The position numbers were made by a program, and so were the translations under genes. From contig NW_027063596.1 of the NCBI RefSeq assembly GCF_032884065.1, forward strand, positions 1 to 64,000: a stretch of DNA of 64,000 nt, written 5' to 3'. Positions 10,741 through 23,236 of the stretch are shown here, piece by piece. The DNA is from Artemia franciscana. Lineage: Eukaryota > Arthropoda > Branchiopoda > Anostraca > Artemiidae. The stretch's first letter is position 1, and each line of letters starts with the position of its first letter. The notes beneath the pieces were generated by a model. That model saw only the letters and a list, made by a program, of their open reading frames with translations, searched no databases and was not told the origin of the DNA.

Positions 10741-11540
10741 TTAACATCTATCTTAGTATTCCTTGAAAGTTTCAACTTAAAACCGATACCCATTCCCAGT
10801 ATGAATATCGATACTTCCATCAATATTCTTTTCGAAACCTGAATGCACCAAGTATCTTTTGCTGTAGTGCACCATCCATCTCACCATCCTCTGAAAGTTT
10901 CAACTTAATAACCTTTGTATTTTCTGAAATATTGCAAGTTTGCCATTTTTACAACTTAGATGGACATAGTCTTAAAACTGAAACAACAGCCCCCTCAAAA
11001 CTTCTTGAAATTTCCAACTTAATGACCTTACCGTTCTTGAAATATTTTTAAGTAGCCTTTTTAAACAAAAGGTAAACATTTAAACTCGTGGGATTAAGTT
11101 CAAAAGTAGTGGTAGCAGAAGTAGCAGCAGTTGTAGTTACATACAATGGCAAATGCAGTCACAAGTGATCAAAGTTACTTGCGGTTGCAGTTACAAGCAG
11201 GTGCAGTTGCAAGTACTTGTAGTCATGAATTGTTGCACTTGCAAGTAGTTGTAGTCAAAAGCGGTCAAAATTGAAGACACCAGTATTTGAGCTGGCAGCC
11301 ACAAGAAATGATAGACACAAAAAAAAAAAATTAAACTGCACTTACAGGTAATCACAAGTGTTCACAATGGTAAGTAGTAACTCTTATAGTGCAAACTGCT
11401 GCATTCCCAAGTAGTTTTAGTAACAGCTACTACTAAATGTAGTTACAGCAGGAATAGCAGCCACAAAAGATTCCAGTAAAACGCTTACCCATTTCTAAAA
11501 TACTTTTAACTTGGTATTTTGATAATCTGGCTCTGTATCG
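10741..11540 (-). repeat. Second copy of the GTTGAAACTTTCAGG repeat family with AGT/GCA-rich core
   Basis: GAAAGTTTCAACTTAA and close variants recur near 10766, 10891 and 11008. This is the reverse complement of the phrase at 1240-1480. The following 11100-11460 stretch repeats motifs such as AGTTGTAGT, TTGCAAGTA and CACAAG with roughly 25-60 bp spacing, a degenerate minisatellite. Confidence 0.55.
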
Positions 11541-12250
11541 CGTCTTTTGATTTAGTACGATGTTCCCCCCATAAACTCAGAAATGAGCTTTTTTACATCC
11601 ACCTTCGATAAAATATCCCCCCCCCTTACTAATTATGAATCTTGTTTATAAACAACGGACAAATAGAATGATTTACTATTAGTCTTAATTCAAAATTTGT
11701 ATTCGAAGAGCTAAAGTAAATTTAAAGTAATCTTCTTAAATACCATTTTTTCTAAGGAATTTTGAAGTTTTTCGTTAGTTGACCCAAGGACCCACAGTCA
11801 TCCTTTGCCCGTAATTAATTTCTAAGTGTGCCACTGTTCCTATACGAAATCCTTTTTAATTGTATTACATTCTTTTTTCCAACTTAACTTTGCATGGGGA
11901 AATGTTTAGGGGCTAATTTCTGGATGTTTTGTTTTGACTTCAGGAAATAGATTTCCATGGAAGGGGGCATTTTGGAGTGACGGAGAAACCGATTAGAGAT
12001 TTAAGCCTTTTTCAACTGAAAGCCTGCTAAGGATAATTTTTCAGGCTGAATCGTCAGAAAAAAAGTTTTAGGCAGTGGGGGTTCAGCGAGAATATAAATC
12101 TCTGGAGGAAATTTGATGGAGGGAGGGGGGTTGCACTTTACGTTTAATGAAATTTACACGGGGGAGTCTAATGTGACGGGGAAAGGTATATTTCATGGAG
12201 GGTTAGCGTTATTTACTAACATTATTTAAAAAAACGATCAGAAATTAAAT
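11541..12250. other. Unassigned DNA with G-rich patches
   Basis: Includes G-rich patches (for example 12115-12130). No coding content or recognised repeat end. Confidence 0.35.
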
Positions 12251-12254
12251 ATAT

Positions 12255-12575
12255 AAAAACAAGTTTTTCTAAACTGAAAGTGAGGAGCATCATTAAAAAT
12301 CAAAACGAACAGAAATTATTCCGTACATGAAGGGTTATCCCCTCCTCAATGCCTTGTATTTTATGGTAAAGTTTGACAGTTTGTCCCAAAGTTTGACTGA
12401 ACGACCACTGAAAATCAGGGGTTGTTAGATTAGAATAGGAAATTTCTTTAAAAGTCCTAACAGCAATAGTATAAAGAGCAAAATATTGAGGAGGGAATAA
12501 CCCTCCATGTAATAATATCTGTTTGTTTTGAGCTTTAATGTGGCTCATTACTTTCAGTTAAAAAAATTGTTTTTT
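12255..12575. mobile_element. Fold-back MITE family 2, copy a
   Basis: Inverted arms: the left reads CTGAAAGTGAGGAGCATCATT and AAACGAACAGAAATTATT, the right carries their complements (TCTGTTTGTTTTGAGC, CATTACTTTCAG). The same family is seen at 16405-16560, 19935-20572, 22120-22250, 28436-28600, 56140-56745 and 58690-58880. The minus-strand open frame at 12300-12548 is the read-through of this palindrome. Confidence 0.75.
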
Positions 12576-12579
12576 TAAT

Positions 12580-14040
12580 ATGTAGTAGGGATGAGACTAC
12601 GCTGAAGTTATTTTTGACTCCACCCTAGCCCATACATCACTTTTAAAAATTATGATGCAGACTCCTTAGGCCACAACAAATCATTTCTACAAAGTTGTGC
12701 GTACGGAAAAATTAAATCACTGGCCATACAACTGAGTTGTAAGCTCCCCCAAGATGTGAGACACCTTACACCAGTATAACTCCAAGCTAATTTTTCCAGG
12801 TTTCACGGTCATTTTAATCATTTTAATCTTTAAAATAAATGAATATCGTCTCTTACCTTAATCATTCAAAAGTTAAATATTGTCTAATCTTAGCACAGAT
12901 TCTGAATACGATTTGATAATAGTGGTGGTTTATTTCTAGCTCACCAAACAAACAAGTGCAGGGTATAAACATAGCAGTGTTTCCTCTCGGTACAATCCAA
13001 AAGAAAGATATGAAAGGTAAGAAATAAATAGATTGAAAGTATATATGGTTTCAAAAATAAGTATCTCAAACTCTTACACCTCAAAAATAACACCTCAAAC
13101 TCTTCCTTCTAAAGTTTGGTTATTACTTGAAATTTTCTTAGATAAAGCTATCCTTTTGGTTTATTAATCCATATGTTATAATTTTCCCTCAGTCGCTCTT
13201 TGATTCTCATTGAAGTAACTCAAATAGCTGCTTTTCCCTACGTGGATAAGTAGCGACAATGGTATTTATTATTATTGGTGGTGGTTTTTATTTGTTTTTA
13301 GATTAGTTTTCTTTTAATTTTCTATCTTGTGCTGAAGACGCCTTGTTTGGATACAAGCGAAATATCCGCGTTGTTTTAGTCTTTCAATTCTACTGGCCGT
13401 CGTCTCGTTTGAAATTTTCTTTTTTGTAGAGTTTTATCTCTCTTGGTTGTTTATTAAGCATAAAGAAGACCTTGGACTTAAGTAGCTTTTAAAGCTGAAT
13501 CGAATTCTCCTTAGACATTCAACTTTAATACGTAAAACCACCAAATATCAATGCAATAGTCTATGATATGGCACTTTTTAAATACATGTATTTGAAAAAT
13601 GTAAAAGTTTCTTTTATACTTGAAAGTATGTTATTTTAACTTAAAAACTGATGGTTAAGGTTCTTTAAGTAATGAATACATTATTCTAAGTAAGGAATGA
13701 TTACCCACCATTAACCTTGAAAAGGGAAGTTTGATGCTGACATAAAATTCATAAATCCATTAGACTATGAGCCTGAGTCAGTTTGGCTAGTTTTTTAAAG
13801 GAGGGGAAACACCTTCAAAACGTCAAACAATCGTGATAAAAAAAAATAATAAGAAAAAAAACAAAAAAAACAGGACAATCAGATTCTGCTAATCACGAAT
13901 CTCCACCTTCCATTTCAAGCTTCCATCTTTAAAAACGAGCAATTTTACTTTTTTTCCCCAGAAGAAAGATCACAGACGAGTGTTCATCTGTTGCTGTTTT
14001 TCCCAGGGGCAATCGTATCCACTAGTTGTCCTAGAAGACT
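12580..14040. other. Unassigned AT-rich DNA with a ribozyme-like hairpin
   Basis: No gene recognised. It contains the structured motif at 13332-13367, listed separately. Confidence 0.4.
13332..13367 (+). other. Hammerhead-like hairpin motif (CTGAAGA...GAAATATCC)
   Basis: The order is CTGAAGA, then an imperfect stem (GCCTTGT against ACAAGC) with a small loop, then GAAATATCC. The CUGANGA and GAAA boxes resemble the conserved core of hammerhead ribozymes. However, a convincing third stem and cleavage triplet are not visible. A closely analogous motif is found at 32260-32300 (minus) and 32359-32394 (plus). It may be the end of a retroelement family. Confidence 0.35.
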
Positions 14041-16190
14041 CTAAGAGGGCTCATTTGATCGGAAACTGAAACTTGATTAGCAAGGGTCATTGTTTTTGTG
14101 GAGAAGGAGGGAGATATCAAATGCAGAAAAGAGCAGATATCGACGCTCAAGTTTTCTTGCTCCCTATGAACCTTTAAGGCAGCACGGAAAAGAGAAAATA
14201 TTCATGGTGAGGAGGGGCGATCTATTTTCTCATCTCCCTTCATCTAGAATACCCAAAGTTGCTGTCTTGAGATAACTCCATTCCCATTGCTTTAACAGTA
14301 ATTTTTTTAGTTAAAATCATATTTTCTTATTCATTTGATTTCAATTTGAGCCAGTTTTAATCTTGGATGAATGTTTTTGTTTAGCCTGATTTGCTCAAGA
14401 TTAAGTTTCAGCTGCTATATTGGAATCCAAGCGATTGGAATCCAACTATGTTGGAATCCTGGACACAAGCGATTGTTAAGATAAGAATTTCTTAAAACGC
14501 CACTTTTCTGACCTGAAACTTAATGGAAAAGCCCACTCTGTATGGAAACGAATGCCCAAAATGATATGTCTAAGAAATTTCACTACAAGTGAACCATCCA
14601 TTCCTCACCTGTACACGGTTTTCAAATTATGAGTTTACTAATGATGTAATGTACCTATTGTAACTGTAACTTAAGTAACTTAGATCAGTGGACAAGTAAA
14701 ATAACGTACAATAATATACTATATTATTTACTTTAAAAAGAGATATATTTCGTAAAAGCTACCTCATCTACTTTGAGTTTGAAATTCTCTGTACATAAGG
14801 ATGGACTCTCTCTCTTAAGATGGAGGGTTTCACAGCTGTTCGCACACACACCTTTTACAAAAGCCTTATTATCTACTTAGAGATTATCCTTCCCATAGAG
14901 AAGTTTCTTCCACCAGGAAGTCTAATCAAACTGATGCAGAATCCATGGGTTCATGTGATTCTAAGGAAATCTGGAAAATAATATCTAGTCTGAATGCACT
15001 GAATTTTCTTGAAAATCGTAGATCCTATAGTTTTTTTTAAGTCAAGAGAGAAGATTGATTGGTTATATTTTTCTTTATGAGCTGATTCCTAAGGTGTTTC
15101 ACAAATACACAACGTCAGTCGTTTCGTCTGCTCCTGCTAGGCCCCTTTTATTGTTGGGAGCTTTTTTTTACATACAATAGATATACACGTGAAGACAATA
15201 GAATTCCAAAACAAGTTATATCGAAAGTTAAACTGCAACAACACTGGATTGCGAGTGAAACAGGTTGATGTAGTTAGAATTCCTAGTTTTTATATTCTTG
15301 TTTCGTTTCAAGAGTCAAAAGTGACCAGAGGGCAACTACCCCTCCCCGGGACGCCTGTTTAACCCAAGTGGATAAGATCGAGATTTTGAGATAGTCTTTT
15401 TGTTCAAAATTATCCAGCAATCATATAGCAATGCCCCTACGAATGACACAACCTTTTAGAGCCAAGGGATCTAGGAGCCTATAACGTTTAAATAAAGTAG
15501 TATAAAGTATGGCTGAAGCTCATTTAATTGGACATTGAAAGTTCTAGTTTAAAAGTCAAGAGTAGTCGGAGGGAAACGAACTCCCTTCCGACTCCCTTTT
15601 TCTCCTAAGCATTTCTGATCAAAATTTTGAGTTAACCGTTTTTTTCAAAATAGTTCAAACGTCAAATAACGATGTTTCTGAGGTTGAAACCCTTAACTAA
15701 ATGGCTATGAATTGTGCTAGTTATTTGTCATTAACATATTAAGTTCTTAGGGAATACTTGGTCGTATGAACTTTAGAGGAGGCTAGTTTGATTGGAAATT
15801 AAAATTTCTTGTCCCTTTCTAAAGGTCAATAGTGACCAAAGGGTAAACAGCCAATCACTTTATTCAAAATAGTATGAAATTCAAAAAACTAGAACTTGGG
15901 GTCGAAGATATCTTTAGCCCCTATGCAAGGGTCGTAACTTACGAAGTTTCACCCTTGTCAACATATAACCTTTTCGCGAAAGGAATGGTCATGAAGACTT
16001 TGGAGGTGGCTCATTTATTTAAAAATTAGAGCTTCTGACTCCTTTTGAAGAATCAAAAGAGATCTAAATGCAACCAGCCCTTCATTATCCTTCTTTTCCT
16101 CAAAAATGTCTGGTTAAAGTTTTAAGATAAGCATTTTTTTGAAACAAAAAAAAATCAGACAACTAGACCCCCCCCTAAAGCCTCAAGGAA
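14040..16190 (+). repeat. Degenerate tandem repeat, units of about 230-270 bp
   Basis: Landmarks recur in order. GGCTCATTTGATYGGAAA appears near 14049, 15514, 15780 and 16008. A GTGACCAGAGGGCAAC-like phrase appears near 15319, 15560, 15831 and 16058. A TGATCAAAATTTTGAG-like phrase lies between them. Spacings are 227-271 bp. Part of the same unit (GGAGGGCAACTAGGC...CGTCTGATCAAAA) is embedded in MITE family 2 copies near 20130 and 56310. The tandem units therefore probably belong inside a larger element of that family. The open frame at 14090-14275 has no recognised motif. Confidence 0.65.
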
Positions 16191-16404
16191 AGAGCTTTAA
16201 TTTGTACAAGCTGCTTATTGTTGGTTTGATACTTTCTTTACTTTGATGCTTGGGTTTACTAATTCACTAGAGAACTTTGATTTACAGGGCAGGGATGTAA
16301 ATTCTACTAGTTGTTTGTAGATATTTGTTTACTTTGATACCTTTTTATTTAGATATTGCTACTCTGATGTAAGCTTTGATACAGTGATGAATTGAAAAAA
16401 TTGA

Positions 16405-16560
16405 TTATTAAGTAGGAAATTTTGAAAACTCAAAACTTTAGCTATAAAAAAACGAACAGAAATTAAACTCTAGATCAGCAGAAACAAAAATCTATAATAA
16501 TTCAGACTCAAAACGACCAGAATCAATGTTAAACCATAAATGAAAATCAAAATGAATAGA
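16405..16560 (+). repeat. Fragment of MITE family 2 end
   Basis: AAAACGAACAGAAATTAAAC and two related phrases (AAAACGACCAGAATCAA, AAAATGAATAGAAACTAA) occur in about 110 bp. They resemble the family 2 arm phrase AAACGAACAGAAATTA and close the tandem-repeat block. Confidence 0.45.
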
Positions 16561-16599
16561 AACTAATAAACAATCAGAGGATTTCTATATGTTCACTAT

Positions 16600-17092
16600 T
16601 TCAACTAAAAGTCACTATTTTTAAAGCTGGACACTATTTTCACGAAATGGCCACTAAAGCCTCTCTTTAATGAAAATGGCTTAAGTTTTTCTTTCCCAGA
16701 ATTTGTAATTCCATGCCAATACGAACCCTGTTTAAAGTGGACGGAGGTTGCCGGTCTAAACTCAGGTACTGTTTTGTGGACAAAAATAACATAGGTAGCT
16801 GAAAAGACAAATTCCAATATTTGATACTCAACCAAAATAGTAAAGCTAAAATTTCCTTTGGACTTTTATCTAAGTTTTTTATTGTTCTACAATGAGGACG
16901 GTCGAGCGGAGTTCTCAAATATTTGCATAATTTTTTCTTTTGTTTTTCACTTTGACTTTCATTAACATATTAAAAAAAATATAAACTTTAACAGATATAA
17001 ATCACAAGGCAAAGCACAATTTAAATTTTAGTAACATGTAGCAATTAACAACATGAACATTCCTAAAGACATCTTAAATAAAACAATAGCCA
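16600..17092. other. Unassigned DNA
   Basis: Two overlapping minus-strand open frames (16605-16835 and 16667-16918) are short, lack motifs and are not supported as genes. Confidence 0.35.
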
Positions 17093-18833
17093 ACAGGTCA
17101 TATAGTATTTGTGACGAGATCGGAACCTAAAATTAGACTCGGTACTAGAGTTATCGATTTCATCGTCATAGCACATTAAGAAGCACCGAACTTGCCAAAG
17201 CACTAAAAATCCCTCCAACTCCCCCAAAGAGATTGGATCCAGTCCGCTTATGCCAATCACGAATTTATAACTTGTGCTTATTTTCGAACTCACCAAAGCA
17301 CTAGCAATCCTCCAACTCCTCCAAAGAGTGCGGATCCAATCCCGTTATGTCGATCACGTACTTATTCTTCCCATCACGTTTCATCCCTATCTCTCCATTC
17401 TGAGCGTTTTCCAAGATTTCTGATTTCCATTTCCCCCCTCCACCCCCAATGTCCTCTTATACGATTCAAATTGAAAATGGAGCATCTAAATCATGAAATT
17501 TGTCTATAGATCAAGTTTCATTAAGATCCGATCACCCATTCGTAAGATAAGCATACCTTAATTTTCACAATTTACTCTCCCTCTGGCCCCCTCCAGATGG
17601 CCGAATCGAGAAAATGACTCTTATCAAGTCAATTTGTGAAGGTCCCAGATACACCTACCAATTTTCACCGTCCCAGTATTTCCAAAAGCACCGAACTCGG
17701 CAAAGCACTAGAAATCTCCCCCCAAACATAGCGGATCCAGTCTGGTTATATTGATCACGTATCTAGGACCTGTGCTTATTCTTCCCATCAAGTTTCATCC
17801 CAATCTCTCATTCTAAGCGTTTTCCAAGATCTTAGGTTTTCCCCTCCAACTCCCCCAATGTCACCGGATCGAGTCGGGATTTAAAATAAAAGCTCTGAGA
17901 CACAAGGTCAATACCAATATCAATACTAATATCCAAAACAATATCCGAATGGAAGATATAATGTCTACTATTAAGAAGCCTTACCGAAGGTTTGACCTTT
18001 TCTAAACGCTAAACTGAGGACACATCATCAGGCAACATACATCCTTAAAACCTGAAGACTTACCATATATTCTCAATCAAAAAAGAGAAAAAATATAAAA
18101 GATATAATTCATGCCACTACTTTCACTACTGTCGTATTTTAGAATCAAAATTTTAAACAGAACTAGTTAAAATCGAGTAATCATAGAAGTATTATACCTC
18201 AAATAAGATTTTCGCTGGGGGGGGGGATCAAGTCAATTTAAGAGGAAAGGCTAAATTATGAAAAACGTTAGTTTTGAGTCTATTTTAACAAATAACCAAA
18301 AAGTAAAGTAATTAATATAAGCGAGGGTAAAAAACAGAAAACTTCTTGGGGTTTGACGAAAAACCATATCTAGAGAGGAGGGATGTCATTTTCAATGAGG
18401 CATCTAAGACACGAGATCTTTCTATGTATAAAGTTTCATTAAGATCCAGTCACTCATTCGTTTGACAAACATACCTCAATTTTCACGATTTTCCCTCCCT
18501 ACATCCCTCCCCCCAGATGGTCGAATTGAGAAAACGACTCTTATCAAGTCAATTTGCACATGTCCCTGAAACGCCTACCGATTTTCATCGTCCTAGCATG
18601 CCCAGAACATCGAGCTCTCCAAAGCACTGGAAATCCCCCCCCCCAGCTCCCCTAAAGAGAGCGGATCCGATACTATTATGTCAATCATGTATCTAGAACT
18701 TGTGCTTATTCTTCCCATCAAGTTTCACCCCGATCTCTCCACTCTAAGCGTTTTGCAAGATTTATGTCCCCCCCCCTACCGCCCTATGTCCCCAGATCTG
18801 GTCCGAATCGAAAAAGGAACAACTCAGACATGA

Positions 18834-18908
<75 letters not shown>

Positions 18909-19450
18909 ATTTTCATTAAAATCCGATCACCCATTCGTAAGATAAATATAACTCAATTTGCACGATTTCTCCCCCCTCCAGCCCCCCCAGATGGTCAAAT
19001 TGAGTAAACGATTGTTATCAAGTCAATTTGTGCAGGTCCTTGACACGCCTACCAATTTTCATTGTCCTAAGACCTCCAGAAGCACCAAACTATCCAAAGC
19101 ACTGGAAATGCCCCGCACCCAAAATCCCCCAAAGAAAGTGGAACCGGTCCGGTTACGTCAATCACGTATCAAGAGCTTGTGTTTATTTTTCCCACCAAGT
19201 TTCATCCTGATCCCTCAGCTCCAAGTGTGTTCCAAGATTTCCAGTTTCCCACTCCAACTACCTCCAATCTCAGCGGATCCGGTTAGGATTTAAAATGAGA
19301 GCTCTGAGACACAAGGTCCTTCTAAATATCAAATTTCATTAAGATCCGATCACCCGTTCGTAAGTTAAAAATACCTGATTTTTCTAGTTTTTCCGAATTA
19401 ACCGTCCCTCCACTCCCCCCAGACGGACTATAGGCCTCATAAATAGAGCG
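17093..19450 (+). mobile_element. Pyrimidine-rich subrepeat element, copy 1
   Basis: Built of diverged subunits of roughly 170-450 bp. Each carries GATCCGATCACCCATTCGTAAG, a C-rich tract, TCAAGTCAATTTGYRCAGGT, CACGCCTACCRATTTTCATCG, AGAGCGGATCC and CAAGTTTCATCCCGATC in that order. The start near 17093 (TCATATAGTATTTGTGACGAG) matches the start of the copy at 42526. The downstream end is truncated or diverged near 19450. It holds an AT microsatellite. Open frames at 18958-19293 come from the repeat. The same element is at 31651-34158 (inverted) and 42526-44672. Confidence 0.75.
18838..18906. repeat. (AT)n microsatellite, about 69 bp
   Basis: Pure AT dinucleotides inside subrepeat element copy 1. 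Confidence 0.95.
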
Positions 19451-19934
19451 ATCCAAATTATATGTAATGGCTTTATGACATTCTAGATCATAAAAAAAAA
19501 ATTCGTAGGCTACGGCATTAATGACGATTAAATATAACTTGCTTTAGTAGAACATTGTTTTATTTTATATTATTGTTCTCAATACAAAAACAAACAAACA
19601 GTGTACACACACAAACGAAACGAAACATATATGTAAGACAGACTTCAACTTCATTGCACCTGGAAACAAAGATATTAAAAAACACAAATCTTACCTTTTC
19701 TTAAACGAAACCTCACTGAACACAATGCTAAAGAATCCTAAGATGTGTCAAGAATCCACTAATTGAAGCTAAAAGTTACTGAAAGCCGAGATATCCTTGT
19801 CGTTCACTTTATTCACCTCTTTTGTTTCTCAAAAATTTTGCAGTAGCCATTCGTGAAAGATATAACAGTTTATTAGCATATTTCTGTCCTGAAAACAGCT
19901 GTCGAGCCAATATCAATACTAATATCTAAAACAA
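19451..19934. other. Unassigned DNA
   Basis: No gene. The phrase AATATCAATACTAATATC-AAAACAATATCCGAATGGAAG occurs here near 19908 and also at 17920, a short direct repeat. Confidence 0.4.
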
Positions 19935-20572
19935 TATCCGAATGGAAGGAGTATAAAGAGCATGGTATTTACAAGGGGGCAAACCCTCTCACATACGCAA
20001 TAAAAATACATAAATATAGAAGTTCGTTACGTAAGTTAATTCGTAAGGCACGTATGTTTATTACTAACCAAAATGTTACTGCAACAAACAAAAAAATCTT
20101 GTTGCATTTTTATGTAGCCAAAAATTGGAGGGCAACGAAGCCCCCTCCTTCAGCTCTTTTTATCAAAATCATCTGATCAAAACATGAGAAAGCCATTTAG
20201 CAAAAACAAAAATTAATACACAAATTTCGTTTTAATTATTCATGTTCGCTGAGCCAAAATCAAAACATGTATTAATTCAAAAACGTTTAGCAATCAAATA
20301 AAAAACAAATTTTTTTTAACTGCATGTAAGGAACGACATTAAAACTTAGAACGAACAGAAATTACTCCGTATATGAAAGGGGTTGTCCCTCCGCAACGCC
20401 TCGCTCTTTACGCTAAAGTTTTTTATTGTTTTCAAAAGTACAGTTGTGACAGAGCCAAACTTTAGCGTAAAGAGCGAGGCGTTTCAGAGGGACAACCCCT
20501 TTCGTATACGGAGTAATTTCTGTTTGTTTTAATGTCGCTCCTTACTGGCAGTTAAAAAACTTGTTTTTTTTA
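19935..20572. mobile_element. Fold-back MITE family 2, copy b
   Basis: Closest relative is 56140-56745. Both begin with GTATTTACAAGGGGGCAAACC or its variant, then the TTGGAGGGCAAC...TCGTCTGATCAAAA block, then a terminal hairpin. In this copy the hairpin arms are 20303-20422 and 20457-20570, nearly perfect over about 110 bp, including ACGAACAGAAATTACTCCGT and AAAGAGCGAGGCGTT. Confidence 0.85.
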
Positions 20573-22119
20573 TTTAATAAGATACATAAGAAATATGTAA
20601 CTGGGCTTGACTATATATTTGCAGATTAGCAAGACTTAGGAGGTTAAGTAATATGAAGCAATTAGTAATGATATTTATAATTATTTTAGGGCTTTTTTTA
20701 AGGTTGAAGCAGTACCAACACAACGAAGAAACAGAAAAATGCACAGGAAATATATAGTTTGGGCTATATGTTACGGTTTTAAGATTGTGTTAATATTTAA
20801 TGCTAACATGATATTTACATGTTTTTTTAGTTCTTTTCAGATTTTTGTGATGATTCCTTTTCAAGATCTCTTATTGCTCAATGAAATTCCTTATAATTTA
20901 GCCTACTGGAGGAAATTCTTTCTTTATAATTTACAGTAGCTATTGCTTCAACCTTAAAATACTTACAAATATCACCACTAAGTGCATCATGTGGCTTAAC
21001 ATCCCTTACCCTCGCTAACGTGCAGACTTACAGCCGATCCCAGCTATGCTGTGGCCCAATACCCTTAAACTGAATCAACATTGAAAATTTCAACAAACAT
21101 AAAATGTATGGGAACACAATTTGAGCTATATGTTATTGTTTTAAGATTCTGTTAAGATTTAAAACTAATTTGAGATTGTGCATTAAAATTCATTATAATT
21201 TACTAGATGAAATAATTGTTTTATATTTTAAAGCAGCTATTTGTTAACCATAATCCGTTTCTTTCTTCCATTTTATCTGTCCTTGAATAGGAATTAGTAA
21301 ATTATTATATAACTTTAATTCGATAGCCCATTGACGCTACGAAGCCGATAAGTTGGGAAGGGGAACCACTGATTAATTGTCCAAATTACACAAAGAAAAA
21401 AAAAATTGTCTCATTTCTTCTAGCATGTCACCTTTTGAAATAATATTGACGAAATGAAATGAGGTAAAGACCTTTACCTACTTTAAAAAATTAGGCAGGG
21501 AAGAAGCAAAAATATAAAGTTAAGAAAAGGTAACATTAGGAGTTTTAAATAGTATGTTCAATAAAGTTTAATCAGTCTTTTGCAGTTAGTGTTTCCTTAT
21601 AATCAGACCAATTATTATGCAAGATTATTTGAAGAAATTTTTTTGCACGTAGCCCCAACTATAAAATCATAACAATTGAATTATCTGTACAAAATAAAAC
21701 TATTAATTTACAAGTCACAATTAAGCACTTTTTTACCCATGATTTCAATTAATCTTTCATCTTAGTTTATTGATTTAATTTCTATTGTAGAATATTCTTT
21801 ATCCCTGTTATTAAGTTTGTAGATTGTTGGCTCTGTAAACCATACCATGTATTATTTATTCATTTTTTTATATTTGCCAGTTATAGAGGGGAGCCTTTAA
21901 ACGAATTTTGAATTAGCAAATAGAATTTCATTTGCACTGCTTATTCTGTGAATAAAGTAATAGTGAAATCCTCAATCTGTTCTGTGGTGATATCTTTTGT
22001 TGTTGAGTTGGTCTTTAAAAAACTAATTTTTTTCCTCTGATTGAAAGCACGGAGCCACATTACAAGAATTATTAATCCTTCACTTGTGTTTTGTTAATAC
22101 CTATTCGAGAATTGGGAAA
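20573..22119. other. Unassigned AT-rich DNA
   Basis: No recognised gene. The phrase ATATATAGTTTGGGCTATATGTTACGGTTTTAAGATT near 20750 partly recurs near 21115, a loose local duplication. The open frame at 20739-20939 has no motif. Confidence 0.4.
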
Positions 22120-22250
22120 AAATACGTCACTTTAGCGGAGAGACAAAGGGAAAGGCGATGAAAAAGCCGCCTCATAAAAGGAATAGTTTTAATTTGGTTC
22201 TGAAATTATAATATTGCTCCTTACTTTCAGTTGAAAGAATTTATATTTAG
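22120..22250 (-). repeat. Solo arm of MITE family 2
   Basis: TTGCTCCTTACTTTCAGTTG near 22212 is the family 2 outer-arm phrase; no partner arm is seen nearby. Confidence 0.45.
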
Positions 22251-23236
22251 CCTAATTGATTTTCCGGTTACATTGTAATGGGATTTTATTAGTGTACTTT
22301 GTTTTTTTTCTTCTCTTTTTTCTTTTAGAGTTAAAATAAATAAACTTTTCTTTATAAGAGTTATTTTTCTTCTTTAGAAACCTTTTACTGTTGGGAAAAA
22401 AATCTACTCCGGAAGATTTGATTCTAAAATGAAGATTTGGCAATATCTTAGTTTCAGCCCTAACTAAATTTAAAGCACTAAGGATACAATTTTTTTTTAA
22501 AAAATTCTTAATAAAAAATGGAAACTTGCCCAACCATATACATCTTAGTAAATTAGAAAAAAAGGAAATTAATTTTTTACTGAAAAAGACCTCCATGTGT
22601 GGTCTTGCAGTTTTAGTAATCGTAGCTTAATTTTGAATGTTTAGTTGTCTTTGGGAGTCAACAGATTTTTCATGACAAATAAAAAAGCCAAAATTGAACG
22701 AATGTTTATTTGAAGATATTAGTTCCTAAATAGTCTCTAGGGAGAGGTCTGAAAGCTCCAACTAGGCCACCATTAATACTATTCCTCAGACCCGGGTCCA
22801 TTCTATCGATAAAAAAGCACTATTTCACAATTTTACTGTAGTGATCCAAGATGCCGATATATAAAATATGTATCAATAAAAATCAAATTTTTATTAAAGT
22901 TTATAAAATGAACTAAATCAATTAAAATGAAAGAAAAAAAAATAAGAAAGTGCTGTCTGTAGTGTATACTTTATAAAACTTGGAACTAGAAAACCAAGGA
23001 AAGGAAATGTCTAGGTAACATGTATAAAAAATTATTTAAGGATCCCTCTGGCAAAAACATTTTGTACAAAGCAGTAAACAATATAAATACTATTTCAGAG
23101 CCAATGATTCATGCTTTTGGAAACTGAGTATGTAGTATTGAGTTGCAAATTGGTGATCTATTTTTACAAATCTATCTTGTCAAGAATTCAAAACAGGTAA
23201 ATAAAGCCAACAGGCTTAATTTTTAAACTAAATCTG
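22251..23236. other. Unassigned AT-rich DNA
   Basis: The minus-strand open frame at 22252-22596 is a low-complexity Lys/Phe/Asn-rich translation of A/T runs. It is not supported as a gene. Confidence 0.4.

Noticed and set aside
13332-13367. Complete hammerhead ribozyme
   Set aside because: Core boxes look right, but there is an extra base after CTGANGA and no visible third stem with a cleavage triplet, so it is kept only as hammerhead-like.
18958-19293. 111-residue open frame, with similar frames at 42796-43086 and 32012-32206 (minus)
   Set aside because: They are the same subrepeat read in related frames. Similarity among them reflects DNA repeat identity; no domain, start context or codon pattern supports coding.
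22252-22596. 114-residue minus-strand open frame
   Set aside because: Lys/Phe/Asn-rich translation of A/T runs with no motif.
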